Positions 24,001 to 36,002 of a stretch of 64,000 nucleotides of DNA are shown here, in pieces (the stretch's first letter is position 1; each line of letters starts with the position of its first letter). The notes beneath the pieces are model-generated. The model ran no database searches. It was not told where the DNA came from and saw nothing but the letters and a program-made list of their open reading frames with translations. The translations under genes and the position numbers were made by a program. This DNA is from Abelmoschus esculentus (Eukaryota > Streptophyta > Magnoliopsida > Malvales > Malvaceae): positions 3,665,501 through 3,729,500 of the forward strand of contig JAUCBN010000007.1 in the NCBI GenBank assembly GCA_035048815.1. The letters run 5' to 3'.

Positions 24001-26501
24001 CAAACATTTTAAAAGCAGCACAAGCCTCTGCACATCCTCTTTATCTTCTATAAGAGGAGAAGATGAACTCTTCTCCATCCAACCCTGCAGAGAACGCACA
24101 TTATACACCACCAACTATGAATAGTTTCAAACATATACATATATCAATTTGCTAATTCTCATTTCCCGGTGAATGCTTCATTGATGTAAAAGAGGTAGAA
24201 AATACAACTCATTATTTAATGTGGTACTTCTTAATACCCTTCGGTTGAAATGTGACAGAACAGAAATGAGATATAACATACAAGCTCACACCTCCAAACC
24301 AGAATGGCACTCCATGGCCACTTCAAAGACAGCATCAAGTCCTCCATACTCTCTTAGTTTCTCCTTCAAATTGCAGCCAGTTTTTCTTACCATGCCAGTT
24401 GTATCTGAATTATTAACCAATGTAAAAAGCAAGGAAACAGTCAGAAAATAGAGAAAAAAGCACCCAACTATATGATTATGCATAATATATACATATGTTG
24501 TTCTGTTCAGGTTTGAACTACCATTAGAGTTCCAACATGACAGTTTATATATAAATGCTTCAAACTCCTGGATATTGCAAGAAGATACCTTCAAGGGAAA
24601 ATTTTGACAAACAAGCTTTCTCCAAAATCAACAAAGCTAACCATTTCGGACTTAACTCGGGCCTTTTTAAACCATTATCGTCCTCACATGTTGTTGACTT
24701 CATTTCCTTGCAACTAACAAGAATTTCCTCAACTTTGGAAATAATGGCAGCAGAGCTTGAATCCAACACTTTAGTTGTACTTGTATTCCGTGAGATGCCG
24801 ACGTCCTTGTGTAATGCCAAAAGCTTAGTGCCTATTTTTCCTGTTTTGGTTTCTTTAGCAGTGGGAATGACTGGCTTCAGCAATTTAAGTAGAAAGCGAA
24901 TGCAACTAGGTGATTCCAGGAGATGTTCATCTCGACCCTGACATAATAAATTCATACAAACTTTGATCAATACTATTATCAACATGTTCAAAACATTTGA
25001 TTCATCTATATGTACATAGTGATCTAAAATAAACTGATGCAAGTAAGTGTAAAAGCATATAAGCTACAACTCCCAATTATGTCGCATAAATGATTTCTAA
25101 TATATTCTTGCTCCTTAAAGGGCTGAAAAACTTACATCAGTAGTCAAAACATAGAAAAGGGCAACAGCGGCAAGATTGCTCGGGGTGTCATCAAAGTTGA
25201 GAGCCAAAATAGCATCAATTATTGTCTTTGCCATTCTGAAATTAACATTTTTGCAAAGCCAGAGTAAGGATTAAAGAGTAAATCACAGTAATTCTACCCT
25301 CCAGACGGCAGTAGTACAATCAAGCATATCCGTGGCCTAAAAAAGACAAGATATTCAGGAAAACCACTCAATCTCATATCTATATCATTCTTTTAGAAAG
25401 AGAATGAAGTAAATACTCAACTGTAAAAACTTGAATAAATTCAGGAAAAAGAATACAAACCAGACAGCTTAATTCAGAAAAAAAAAAAATAGTGTAAACG
25501 AGTAACAAAATACTTTGAAATGCAACATCCATGATTATTTCTCAAATACACGGATTTATTAGATGCCTATTTAGTAATGAGTTTGAAACTCTTAATATAA
25601 ATTTGGATATGGTAAATCCATGTTTCTATACTTTTCAACTATAACTTGTATGAAAACCATGTTTCTATTCATAATGTTATACATTTCCTTCAAACAATTT
25701 ACGTAACAAATAAAATCAAAATCTAAAATTTCAAATTCATGTTTCCAAACGGAGCATTAAAGAATATAAAGATCCGACAAAAGGAATTTAAATTTTCAAT
25801 CTCGTACTAAAAATTTAAATCCACAATCCCTAAAAGCCTAAAACCACTCTTTAATCCACGCCAATTTCATGCTACATTCTAAAATTCAAAAACACACGCA
25901 AAATTAACACTACTCAGGTACCCAAATCACTAAATTAGGGAAAGCAAACCTCATCAAGAATCCAAACATACCCTTGGGTTCTTAAAAGTCTCCTTTGTTG
26001 GGCCGTGCCACAAATTGAAAGCAAAGACAAGAGACTCCCTCTTTTGATCCTCACCGGTTGACCTTTCTTCAACCCATCAAGCGCGAAATTAATCTCGTCA
26101 ATGCGTTCCATCATTTCCCCAAACTCTTGAGCTTCCATCAAAGTCGAACTGGACGAAATCCAGCGAACAGAAGAATCCCCTACCTCTTTCTTTCTCTGCC
26201 TTTGCTTCTGCTTCTTGGGTTTCCTTACGACGCCCTTTTCCGGGTCGTCAAGACCGAAATCACATAGAGATGGTTCGAAGGCGGCGGCGGCGGCGCGGTC
26301 CTTGTAAACGTGTTCGTTGAACTCTTGGGAGGAGGGAAAGAAGGAAGAGGATTCTTGAGTGGAGAAAGGGAAGCTGTAGATGTCCTCAGACGGCGCCGTT
26401 TCTTGGGAGAGTGGAGGTGAGTCGGAGAATTCGTCGTTTAGAGAGTCGGAGAACGTCCTGGATAAACCACGGTTGCGGCGGCCGTAGGTTCTAACGATCA
26501 T
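21081..26501 (-). CDS. WAPL: WAPL (wings apart-like) cohesin-release protein
   Basis: Multi-exon gene. The start exon (26501 to about 25966) encodes MIVRTYGRRNRGLSRTFSDS, the conserved plant WAPL N-terminus, then an acidic Ser-rich section and an ARM-like beginning (GLKKGQPVRIKRGSLLSLLS). Downstream exons give MAKTIIDAILALNFDDTPSN, helical WAPL-domain segments, a large polar insert (about 23478-22800) and the C-terminal WAPL repeats with LVKHLTNENPLGCQ-type and FLVAILGLLVNLVEKDERNR helices, ending ALNMISPEIHKAVSEVIESC. WAPL opens the cohesin ring and removes cohesin from chromosomes in prophase and meiosis; Arabidopsis has two redundant copies. The polar insert contains a 30-bp tandem duplication (22874-22926) repeating HSNATSGS. 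The call rests on several independent segments. Confidence 0.93.
22874..22926 (-). repeat. 30-bp tandem duplication inside a WAPL exon
   Basis: The word GAACCAGAAGTTGCATTAGA occurs at 22874 and again 30 bp later. It encodes a duplicated HSNATSGS peptide in the low-complexity insert and keeps the reading frame. Confidence 0.85.
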
Positions 26502-26785
26502 GGTCCTGTGACGGAGCTCCTTTGCTTTGACATCGAATGGAGAGAAGGGTATTTTGGCAAAGACAAATGCAACAAATTCAGGAATTTGAGAGTTTGAAAT
26601 TAAGAGCTCTCGTGGTTGGTGAGGCCGGAAAGTATAAATAATTTGGTAAAATACTCTATAAGTCCTTACAATATAGTGAATAATATATTTTGATCCTTAT
26701 CCATGAATTCGATTTATTTACCTTGATAATCAGAGCTGAAAAGAATTCTCCATTTCAATTCGTTTCTCTGTTTTCTGAGACAAAG

Positions 26786-27157
26786 ATGGCGTCGTTCAAT
26801 GCGTGCGGAATGGAAGGTGAAGAGATTCACTCTGCTCCCATTAACCATCCTTTCGAAGTCGACAGCGAGAGCTACTCCGATTTCGGCGCTTACTCCAACT
26901 TCACTGGCAGCAACCAGCAGCTTCCTATGGATGGCGGCAATGTGGTGGTAGATGACGTCACTTCCTCTGCTGACATCTTCGGTTTCGGGTTCTCCGATCC
27001 AACACCTGCCTACTCGCAATCTCCTTTCGGTAGTGGAACCAATGGATTTCGTGTCGGAAACGGTGACTTTTTCGCTTCTGATGGACCGGTGCTCCCTCCG
27101 AGGAAAGCTTCGTCTTCGCGAGTGCTTTTGATTTGTCTGCGTAGAACTTGTTTTTGA
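26786..27157 (+). pseudogene. Truncated clathrin light chain gene (5' portion only)
   Basis: A 123-codon frame begins MASFNACGMEGEE and continues through a Gly/Ser/Phe-rich section to FFASDGPVLPP, which is the variable N-terminal region and conserved FASDGPVLP motif of plant clathrin light chains. A normal protein (about 250-330 residues) would then run into EEGFxLREWRRQN, the heavy-chain-binding coiled coil and a Lys/Pro-rich tail. Here the DNA still shows GAGGAAAGCTTCG and TCTTCGCGAGTG, but a short in-between segment is missing and one base has been lost. The frame therefore shifts to KASSSRVLLICLRRTCF and stops. No coiled-coil exon follows before NRPB2. It could be transcribed, because it keeps a divergent promoter position opposite WAPL, but it cannot make a functional light chain. 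Confidence 0.8.
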
Positions 27158-27612
27158 ATTAGTTGAACGAAGATTTACTTTTAATACAATTTTTTTAATG
27201 ATCCTTTCTTAGTGCTGTTGTTTATTCATATCATTTACGATTATTCGTTGAAGTTTCTAGTGTTGGATTTATATTACTCTTAGTTCATACTCCTTTTGTA
27301 AGGAGGCCCATTTACCTTTCAAAAAAATTAACTAATGACAGAAGTCCAAAAGTGGTACATATTCTTCTACAAATCTGGTGAAGGTACAAAAATTCAAGAT
27401 TAGCAATAATACATGAGTAGAAGTAGAACAATATATGTATCCAACCAGTCTATTTCAGAACAGCACTTTAATATTTGACAACAAAAATACATAAATTTCA
27501 ATCAATATTCTCAAAGTGGTTTATATAAAAATACATAAATTTCAATCAATATTCTCAAAGTGGTTTATATAGGGAAGAGAGAAAGCTGGACCAGACTTCG
27601 ATCACCTGCATC
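27158..27612. other. Short spacer with a 44-bp tandem duplication
   Basis: Lies between the clathrin light chain remnant and the NRPB2 stop codon, and should include the NRPB2 3' UTR. It contains the duplication at 27483-27570, and no later clathrin light chain exon is recognisable. Confidence 0.65.
27483..27570. repeat. Perfect 44-bp tandem duplication
   Basis: The 44-bp unit beginning AAAAATACATAAATTTCAAT at 27483 is repeated without a visible mismatch starting at 27527. It lies immediately 3' of NRPB2 and is probably in its 3' UTR or polyadenylation region. Confidence 0.95.
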
Positions 27613-30600
27613 TCACGATCCCTTCTTTTGGTCTTTAGGTAGTTCCTTTGTGAGCATTCTCGGAGCGATGGCCATGGCCATTAGCTCTTGGAACAGAAGT
27701 TTACAGGCATAAGGGATGTGAACCTGTAAGGATAACGGTCCCGATAATGACAACATTAGTGATGCATGTTCAAAGCTTTCACTTCTTTCACGGGTGTAAT
27801 GGAAACAAGGGTTTACCTGAACGATATCGGTTTTATTCTTACATCCTCTGCACTCGAACGAGTTCTTCTTTAGGTTGGCAATGGCGATCAACCCACACCG
27901 CTCACAAACGTGGACTCTGTATGCATCACTTTGGTCGAACAATCTCTCCTTGAGGAAATTGGCAGCACCATGTGCAATCATGCAATCTCTTTCCATCTCT
28001 CCAAAACGAAGACCACCATCACGCGACCGTCCCTCTGCAGGCTGCCTTGTTAGAATCTGAACAGGACCCCGACCACGCGAATGGATCTTATCGTCGACCA
28101 TGTGCTTTAGTCTTTGGTAATATGTTGGCCCCAAGAATATCATAGCAGAAAGCCGCCTGCCTGTGTGCCCATTATACATGGTCTCGAAACCACGCATTTG
28201 ATACCCACATTTATGAAGTGCTCTGCTGATATTATCCACCTATAACATCAAACCAAAAGGATTAATACGTATCTATAGTCTCGAAACGTTAAACTCCATG
28301 CAAGAAGTACCTGCCATCATAGCCCCAGAGCAGGTATGAGCATTTAATGTATAGTCCAAGAACATCAAAGAAACTTAATTCAAGAAAATATCTAATAAAT
28401 CAAATCCAAAAATCAAGGACTGCAACTTACCGTGACATCTGTAAATGGAGTAGCATCTCCTTCCTTGCCCATGTGAGCTGCAACTTTCCCCATGATACAC
28501 TCAATAAGTTGACCAATTGTCATTCGTGAAGGAATAGCATGCGGGTTCACAATGATATCAGGTGAGATGCCTTCCGCAGTCCAAGGCATGTCTTCCTGGG
28601 TGTAAGTCATACCAACCGTCCCCTTTTGACCATGCCGACTGCTAAACTTGTCTCCAATCTGGGGAATCCGAACGGATCTTACTCTTACTTTCACAAATCG
28701 CAACCCATCAGCATTAGTTGTCAGTAGAACCTACACAAGAATAGAAAGTCGGTACAACATAAACCCCTAATCCATTTGCATGGGTTAAAATGTAGCACAG
28801 TGTGCAACAAGCTCCACTAAAAACAATTAGTAACAACAATTTGAAAAGTATTTACTTGATCCACAATGCCTGTTTCACTGTGACGTAAGCTTATACTGTG
28901 ATCTTTTTTTGTATAGCGTGATGCTTGACCCTGAGCTTCCTCCTGTGAAATAGGTGTGGTCTTTCCAATGATTACATCCTCACCTGAAACTCTTGTTCCC
29001 TAAAGGACAACAATAATTTATTTCAGGAAAGCACAGTCAAGCCAACTAAATTTGTACGACAATGCAATGAGCATAGAAGCATCATGCTAAATTTTGCACT
29101 TACAGGAGGTGCAAGACCATCATCATCCAATTTGTCGTAAGAGCCATGCCTCATTCCCTGCAAAAAGACAAATTGTGTAATACAGCAACAGTGCAACACT
29201 GAAACAAGTGGCAAACAGCAAATTGGTATCCCTTAGTTTTCTCCTATTCTTTAGTTATTACTTATTACTTCCTGTTATATTATTTAGGAGCTTCATTTTA
29301 TCCATTTATTTCATGAGACTTGTATATTACCCAAGTCATCAGTAAGATTCACGACCATCCTTCATTGTTTCTAAAGTTTTATATTTCAAAGGTATTACTT
29401 AAGCCTCGATTTAATATTTCCATATTTGCTCTTCTAAAAGAAATCAATTTGAATTGGTTTCACATTTGAACCATTTGCTTATTTTAAATTGAAGTGTTGG
29501 TATTTAGCTTTATATTTATAGCGATTTTTGAAGTAGCAAAAAGCAATAAACAAGTGAAAGAATGCCCAATTCTCACCATAGTAGAAGCCCTATCTGGTCG
29601 GCCAAAATCTTCTTTGACAAGGGTCCCCATTTTTTTCTCCTCATCACTGCAAAGTACAACATTAATGTGTAGTAAGGACAAGCTCAAGTATGGGGTCCAG
29701 AAGGCTCATGTCTAAAAAAGGAAAATGTAGCTTAAAGAGTTATTAACAGAATCTTACCGGTAAGAACGGAAAAAAAGTGATCGGAAGAATCCTCGGTCTA
29801 TTGATGATTGATTCATAATAACAGAATCTTCTTGGTTATATCCAGAATAGCAGGCAATTGCCACGATAGCATTCTAAAGAGAAGAAGCAAAAGAAACAAT
29901 TGTAAGGTTATAGCAAAAAATGAACTAAGGAAACAGATAATAGAAATTTCGAATTTACAATGCCAGCAGGTAGCTGCCGGAAATGGAGATGTTCCATAGC
30001 TCGCGTAGTAACCAGAGGCTTTTGGGGATAGTAGAGAACATATGCCAAAGTATCCTGAGTAAATGGAAGGATAAATCATGATTTTCCCAGGTAAGACAGC
30101 TATAGTAATTATGTAAATAGGAAGCAATACATACCATTCGAAATTGGTAGTTAGTGACATATATACCCATTGCTTGCTTACCCATAGCAGATTGATAGGT
30201 ATTACGTGGGGACTGGTACAATGGATAATAAACGAGTCAAATGGAACAGAAATTTAAACAAATGCAATCAGCTGATGTTAATCATAAGCATAAGAATACC
30301 TGATTATGATCAGGGAATGGTATAATTGAAGCACAAACACCCAAAATCAATGAAGGATGGATCTCACAATGGGTATAAGTTTCAGAATAAGCTTCCTCTG
30401 GATTGATTCTTGCTTGGACAAGATCCTGGAACAAAACAAGCAATTATATTTCTGATATTGCCCTGTAGCTTCACAAGAAGCTAGGGTGCATTTACAATTT
30501 ACTACTATATTTTAACCCATAGGCCTCTCATTTCTCACATTGATGGTCATGGAAATCATTGTTGTCTCCTCTTCTTCTGTATCAATATATTCAATAAATC

Positions 30601-33600
30601 CCTTCGCTACAAGATCATGCCAGCCACCGTCATCTGGGCTTTCCTGGAAGAAGAAAACCAATGAGATAAAGCTAAGTTTGAGAAGACATGGAAGGTTACA
30701 AGTGGCTCACCCTTTGTTGCAGTGCATGGATGTCTTTCTTTTTTATTAGAAGTCTTTGCTTCTCCACAATGAACAACGGGCGACTGCAACGACCATAGTC
30801 GGTATATATTCTAAGTTCTTTTAAACGAATATCTCGAACAACACCAACTTCAGTGTTGACATCAACCTACACATGTAAAGATCCATCATTAACCAAACAC
30901 ATAAACAACCTCTATTGCTTGGACACGGGGAAATGGGCACCATATCCGTGATAACACGACCTGACATGGACAAAGACACGGGATATGTGTCAGATTAGTC
31001 AAACTCTTCTGGATGGATGCCAGCTGAGGAGAAAAGAGAAGTGGAAGAAAACCAGAAGGAAAATAAAAAGAAAGAATGGCCGGACAAAAGAGAAAAGGGA
31101 AGGAAAGAGGAAAAAGTCGGACGAAGATCTCAAATAAATTACTGCAACAGTTTCTCACTAAAATGCAGTACATAAAGAAACAATACCCGTCTTCGCAACC
31201 TTCTCAATGTTGTTACAAGCATATCAGGATTCCGATGCACACCAACCCAACAACCATTGACAAAAATTTTTGTAGCTTGAGGAATAACTGCAGGTGAAAT
31301 TTCCTGAAAATCAAACGAAAAAGTCAATCGAGGTCAAAATAATAAGGAAATAAAAGAAGAGGTATAAATTCATTACAAAATTATGATGAGTATATACCTC
31401 AAAATTCTCTGTACCCCATTCTTCCAAAAATTCAAGAATAGGATATGCAGCTGATCCAACAGTAATGTATACCATCAAGGCGAGATTCTTTACAAGCCCA
31501 CAGGCCTGATGCATCCACAAAAACACATTAATTTAACATGGTGAGAAGGGTCTGTTGTTCAACAAATGAATATAGAAGTCTAATTAGAATGCAAGAAACT
31601 CGCCTGTCCTTCTGGTGTTTCAGCTGGACACATCATTCCCCACTGGGAATTATGCAACTGGCGTGGCTTAGCCAATTTCCCTGGTAAACAAAAGCTTAAT
31701 TAGTTAAAGACTACAAAAGAATAATCATTAAATGAGGTTCAGCAATGCATGTTGAAGTATGCAGCAAATGAATAATAAAACAGCGTTAATAGTCTTACCT
31801 TCACGTCCTATAGGAGAATTGAGCCTTCGCAAGTGCGACAAAGTGGAGGCATATGTCAAACGGTTCAACACCTAAAAAGAACACACATAACATCATGACT
31901 TCTAACCAGGGAAGGCAATGTGGAGGAGGTACAGGTATTTATGCTATGTTGTAAATCTTGAGAAGGGGAAAATTCGGTATAAACTCCCACCAAACAAAAA
32001 ACAATCAACTCCAACCTGCGACACTCCAGCTCTTGTACCAGCTGCATTTGCTTGCCCCCAATTTCCAGTAGCAAGAGAGTATTTAAGACCACTTGTAATA
32101 GTTTTTGCTTTGATAGCAAATTGCAGGTTGACATCCTTTCCGTTATCCACACACTATAATCCAGCAATAAAATCCTTAAAGCAATAACACATGAAAAATA
32201 AAAGCCAAATGGAAGTGAGATGTGGAAAACAATCATTATGGGAAAGAACCTTCTGCACATAAGATCTCACATCCCTAGTTAGCTTCCGAAAAAGCTGCAG
32301 CAGTAGAAATCACAACCAAAGATCAGATAGTAAGTCAAAGACTCAAAATGAAAATGAGCATTGGACATTTTTGATATCTATCAAACTAAAAACAAACCAT
32401 CCTAAACAGGCCTCCAAGTAAAGGACCAGCTAGGTCCAGCCTCTTGTTGCCATAATGATCCCTATCATCTTCTGCCCTCCGGCCAAGTGCACAAAGAAGC
32501 AGTCGGTGAATGATATACCTGGAAAAAGAGCAATAATTTAGAATAAATCAGAATACAATAACACAACCACAGCAGTTTCCAATATACCTACCCAAAATAA
32601 TAAGCTTTCTTTGTCTCACAAAACTCCCCAACACCAACGTGAGGAAGCATTTCCTTTTGAAGGATCTCTTTAGCATACCTGTAAGGAAGATGCTCAGAAG
32701 CTTCTCATGAGCATTACAAAATACAAACATTCACATTAAACATTCCATCATCCGAAAAAATTTGCTAACACGGCACATACTTAATCCTCTTCTCTTTGGT
32801 AACACCAACAGTTGCTCCTCTTTTACCGATATAATCTAGTGCAACCTGAGGTGAAGGAATAGAAACATTAGCACATGAAAACAAAAGCAGGAGAAATTCT
32901 TAACATCACAAGTGTCATTTATGATAGAGTTTTAATCAGTTATATTCATTACACTCAACCCTTCAAATGGAAAGACCGGAAAATTGCCACTTTGATAAAC
33001 ATAAATATCTAAATGGTGCTAGAAATGGCCAGTGCAGAACAAGGTCAGACAGAAGCAACAATAGCATTCACACTAATCAACCTTTCACCCCAGCAGCTCA
33101 AACCGGAACTCTGAAATAAAAAGGAAGAAAAGAACCTGCTGGTTTTGAATCACAAATGCTTCTTCTAAGGAAGGTCGAAGCAGCTCCATCATCTGGGTAT
33201 CAGAGAAGTCATAGCATATATGCTCTAATATGTCCTTATCAGCAACAAATCCCAAAGCCCGGAACACGATAATGATAGGAATTTCAGTCCGAATATATGG
33301 AAGAGTGGCGCGAATGTACTGCCCTGAAGAGCCCTGCAGTTTATGCATGGAAACCAACAAAACCGTGAACTCGTCTACGTTTGTAACTAGCTACCTCATT
33401 TAATGATTGGATGGTAGAGAAAAACATCGACATGGAAGAAGCAATTATCTTTACCCCTTTGGCACTGGTCCGCGAAAGCATCCGCACAAACATGGTACTT
33501 GGTGGCCTGTTCTGGGAGTCTGCCATGGATCGAACTTCTGCCACATAGGCATATTTGTTTGGCTGCCTCTTTTTGAAGACATATACATGATTTGTGCTCA

Positions 33601-35243
33601 TCTTCTCTTGGGCAATTAGAACTTTTTCACTCCCATTGATAATGAAATACCCACCTTGATCATATGGACACTCCCCAAGCTCAGTCAGATCCTTTTCTGA
33701 ATTTTGATATAGTGTGCAATAACTCGAACGAAGCATTATAGGAACCTAATAACATGCAGAATATGGAAAAAGAGGGTCAATATTAAAAGTTAAATCCATA
33801 CATTCATAACTAGAAGGTTCAGTAACCAAACCTTCCCAATGAACACTTTGGTAAAATCTTGTGTCTCAGTGACTTCTTCACCATCATGCCCCTTCTTTAT
33901 AACTCTTTTACTTACATCAACATACAATGGAGCAGAGTAAGTGAGATTTCTCAACCTTGCAGCCTTTGGAAATAAAGTTGCAGTTTCACCATCCGACTCA
34001 GTCATCATAGGTTTACTTAGGTAGATCTGACCAAAGCTAATCTTATAGATAGTCTGCAGATAAGCACTAGTATTTAGACATTCAAACAAAAGAAACAGAA
34101 AACTCCAAAAACAAAAAACTTCAATCCTCTGAGCTTAATTAGACCCCTATAGAGTCAAGGGACAAACTACTAGGCAAGCCATCATATATATGAAAAGAAA
34201 CATATCCACCTTAGAAAAATAAATAAGAGATTAGAAATCAAAGACATTGACTATTATGGCAAGGTAATATCAGGCCTTAATTTGCTATTTATTTCTAACT
34301 TTTCTTTACAAGAAGAATTCTCCATAGTGAATTTCAAGATTGCATTCCTTAATATTTTTAACTGATTTCCGACGTTAAATTAATAATATTTAACCACATT
34401 TAAAGTTGAAAATGAATTTCGAATAAATGGCACAATTATAATTTCCCCATTTCTTTAAGAAATTAATCCAAAAAAACAATTTGAATTTGTGTCCGTCTAT
34501 CTAATATTAAATGTTTGGTGTCACTCAATTCTTGAATTTACCAAAAAATACATACTACCGTCTAAAAAGAACTCAAATCAAATAATTATATACAAAAGTA
34601 ATTATAATATCTAAATTCTTCTTAAATATTATATTTTTGAAAAAAAAATACCCAGTTTTATAGAGAGAGAAAAAAAAAACTTTCCAGTTGCCACCGCCTT
34701 GTAAAACTACAACCCTTCGGAAAACAACTACTTTCATCTCTATTAACCCACTACAATTTTCACCATAAAAATTCAGGAAAAAAACTTACAATTAGTTTAG
34801 TTCACCACCACCATTTTCTTTTCTATTTATTTATTTTCACTCTTATTACCTCCACTCCTATTTTCACTCCTATAATATTCAAGTTTAGTTCTATCATATC
34901 CTTACTTCAAGAAAATTAACTTTTCACCCACACTAGTTTTGGACGAATAAAGTTCGCCTATCCAAAATATATGTAAAAGAATAAAATAAAAAAGGACCTC
35001 AGCGAAGTCAGATTGGTGACCAGGATTGTGCTGCGATTCGGGCCTAATCTCGATTTCCGCGGATTCGTCAACAATTTCTTGCATTGTGTTTTGGATAAAC
35101 TCGTCGAAGGAGTCGAGCTGTTGACGCACCAAACCTTTCTCTTCGAAGTAAGCAGAGATGACCGCCCACGCATCTTCCTGCGTGATGTCATCGTCTTCAT
35201 CATCTTCAATTAGTTGTGGATCGTACTCAACATCGTCCTCCAT
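27613..35243 (-). CDS. NRPB2: RNA polymerase II second-largest subunit (RPB2)
   Basis: Many-exon gene starting MEDDVEYDPQLIEDDEDDD (35243; exon 1 ends 34998) and, after a 944-bp AT-rich first intron, continuing TIYKISFGQIYLSKP. Recognisable beta-subunit segments follow in order: GGYFIINGSEKVLIAQEKMS (lobe), NYNQED-type SGYNQEDSVIMNQSSIDRGF near the active centre, GDKFSSRHGQKGT (hybrid binding), MTIGQLIECIMGK, GRGPVQILTRQPAEGRSRDG and the C-terminal clamp zinc site CERCGLIAIANLKKNSFECR with GC. The last residues are LPKDQKKGS. It is the catalytic-core partner of NRPB1 in nuclear transcription of protein-coding genes and is essential. MYNGHTGRRL and PWTAEGISPDIIVNPHAIPS distinguish it as Pol II rather than the Pol IV/V subunit NRPD2. 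No disabling change was seen. Confidence 0.96.
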
Positions 35244-36002
35244 AACTAAGTGTTGTTCAAGATTCTCTTTTGCGCGGGGATTTGATTACCTCGGTTTAAA
35301 TATACAGAGAGATTGGAAAGTAAAACCCTAGCTGAGCGTGTGAGAAATAAGAAGAGTTTGAGACCAGCGTTGAACGAGACGCTTAAATATAGGCGATCCG
35401 GATGGACTGGATCCTACTTCATCCCTAATGTCGGTTAAATCTTACATAATCTAACCCGAGGGTAATTTTGGAAACACAAAGGTTATTCTTGTCCAAAGAT
35501 TTGTAAGGCTGGAACAACTAAAAACATGCGATTTGTACTGCAAATCAATAGATAAATCAAGGACTTGCTTTGTAATTTAACCAATTCCATGTATGAAAGA
35601 AAATACAGCAAATCCAAAGGAAAAATATTAAAGTGAATCTCATTATTTTTATTATCTTCCAAAGAAGCCTATTAAATTGCAATAATTTCAGTCTCATCCA
35701 ATGAAACAACAAAAAGGGCTGCCACATGAAGATTTAGATGGTAATCCCATATTATTGTTATTATTATTATTTGGGACTATATTCTATATACAACAAAAAA
35801 TAAATGAAAAATAGGCTGAAAAAGAATGGTAATTTTCCAGGAAAAAAAAAAGAGTAATTCAAACTCATTTCGTTGCCAACTTTGTCATAATGCATTGAAC
35901 CTGATTTTCTAATCTCTTCCATGTCTTGGTAAGAATTTCCTTGTTGGAGAATTGGCGGTTTCTTCATCTGAAGTTTCGAGTGCGAACATCCTCGGCGGAT
36001 CG
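35244..36002. other. Spacer between NRPB2 and the MUCI70-like gene
   Basis: NRPB2 promoter on the left and 3' UTR of the MUCI70-like gene on the right. A 66-codon minus-strand frame at 35767-35967 has no recognised motif and is treated as 3' UTR. Confidence 0.6.
35382..35394 (-). promoter_or_regulatory. Candidate TATA box of NRPB2
   Basis: The minus strand reads CCTATATTTAAG about 140 bases upstream of the NRPB2 ATG. A second AT-rich element, GTATATTTAAA, lies nearer (about 35297-35307). The farther one leaves a more usual leader length. No start-site evidence is available. Confidence 0.35.

Noticed and set aside
35767..35967. 66-codon minus-strand frame as an extra C-terminal exon of the MUCI70-like gene
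   Set aside because: The upstream exon already has an in-frame stop at 36003, and the frame has no conserved motif; treated as 3' UTR.
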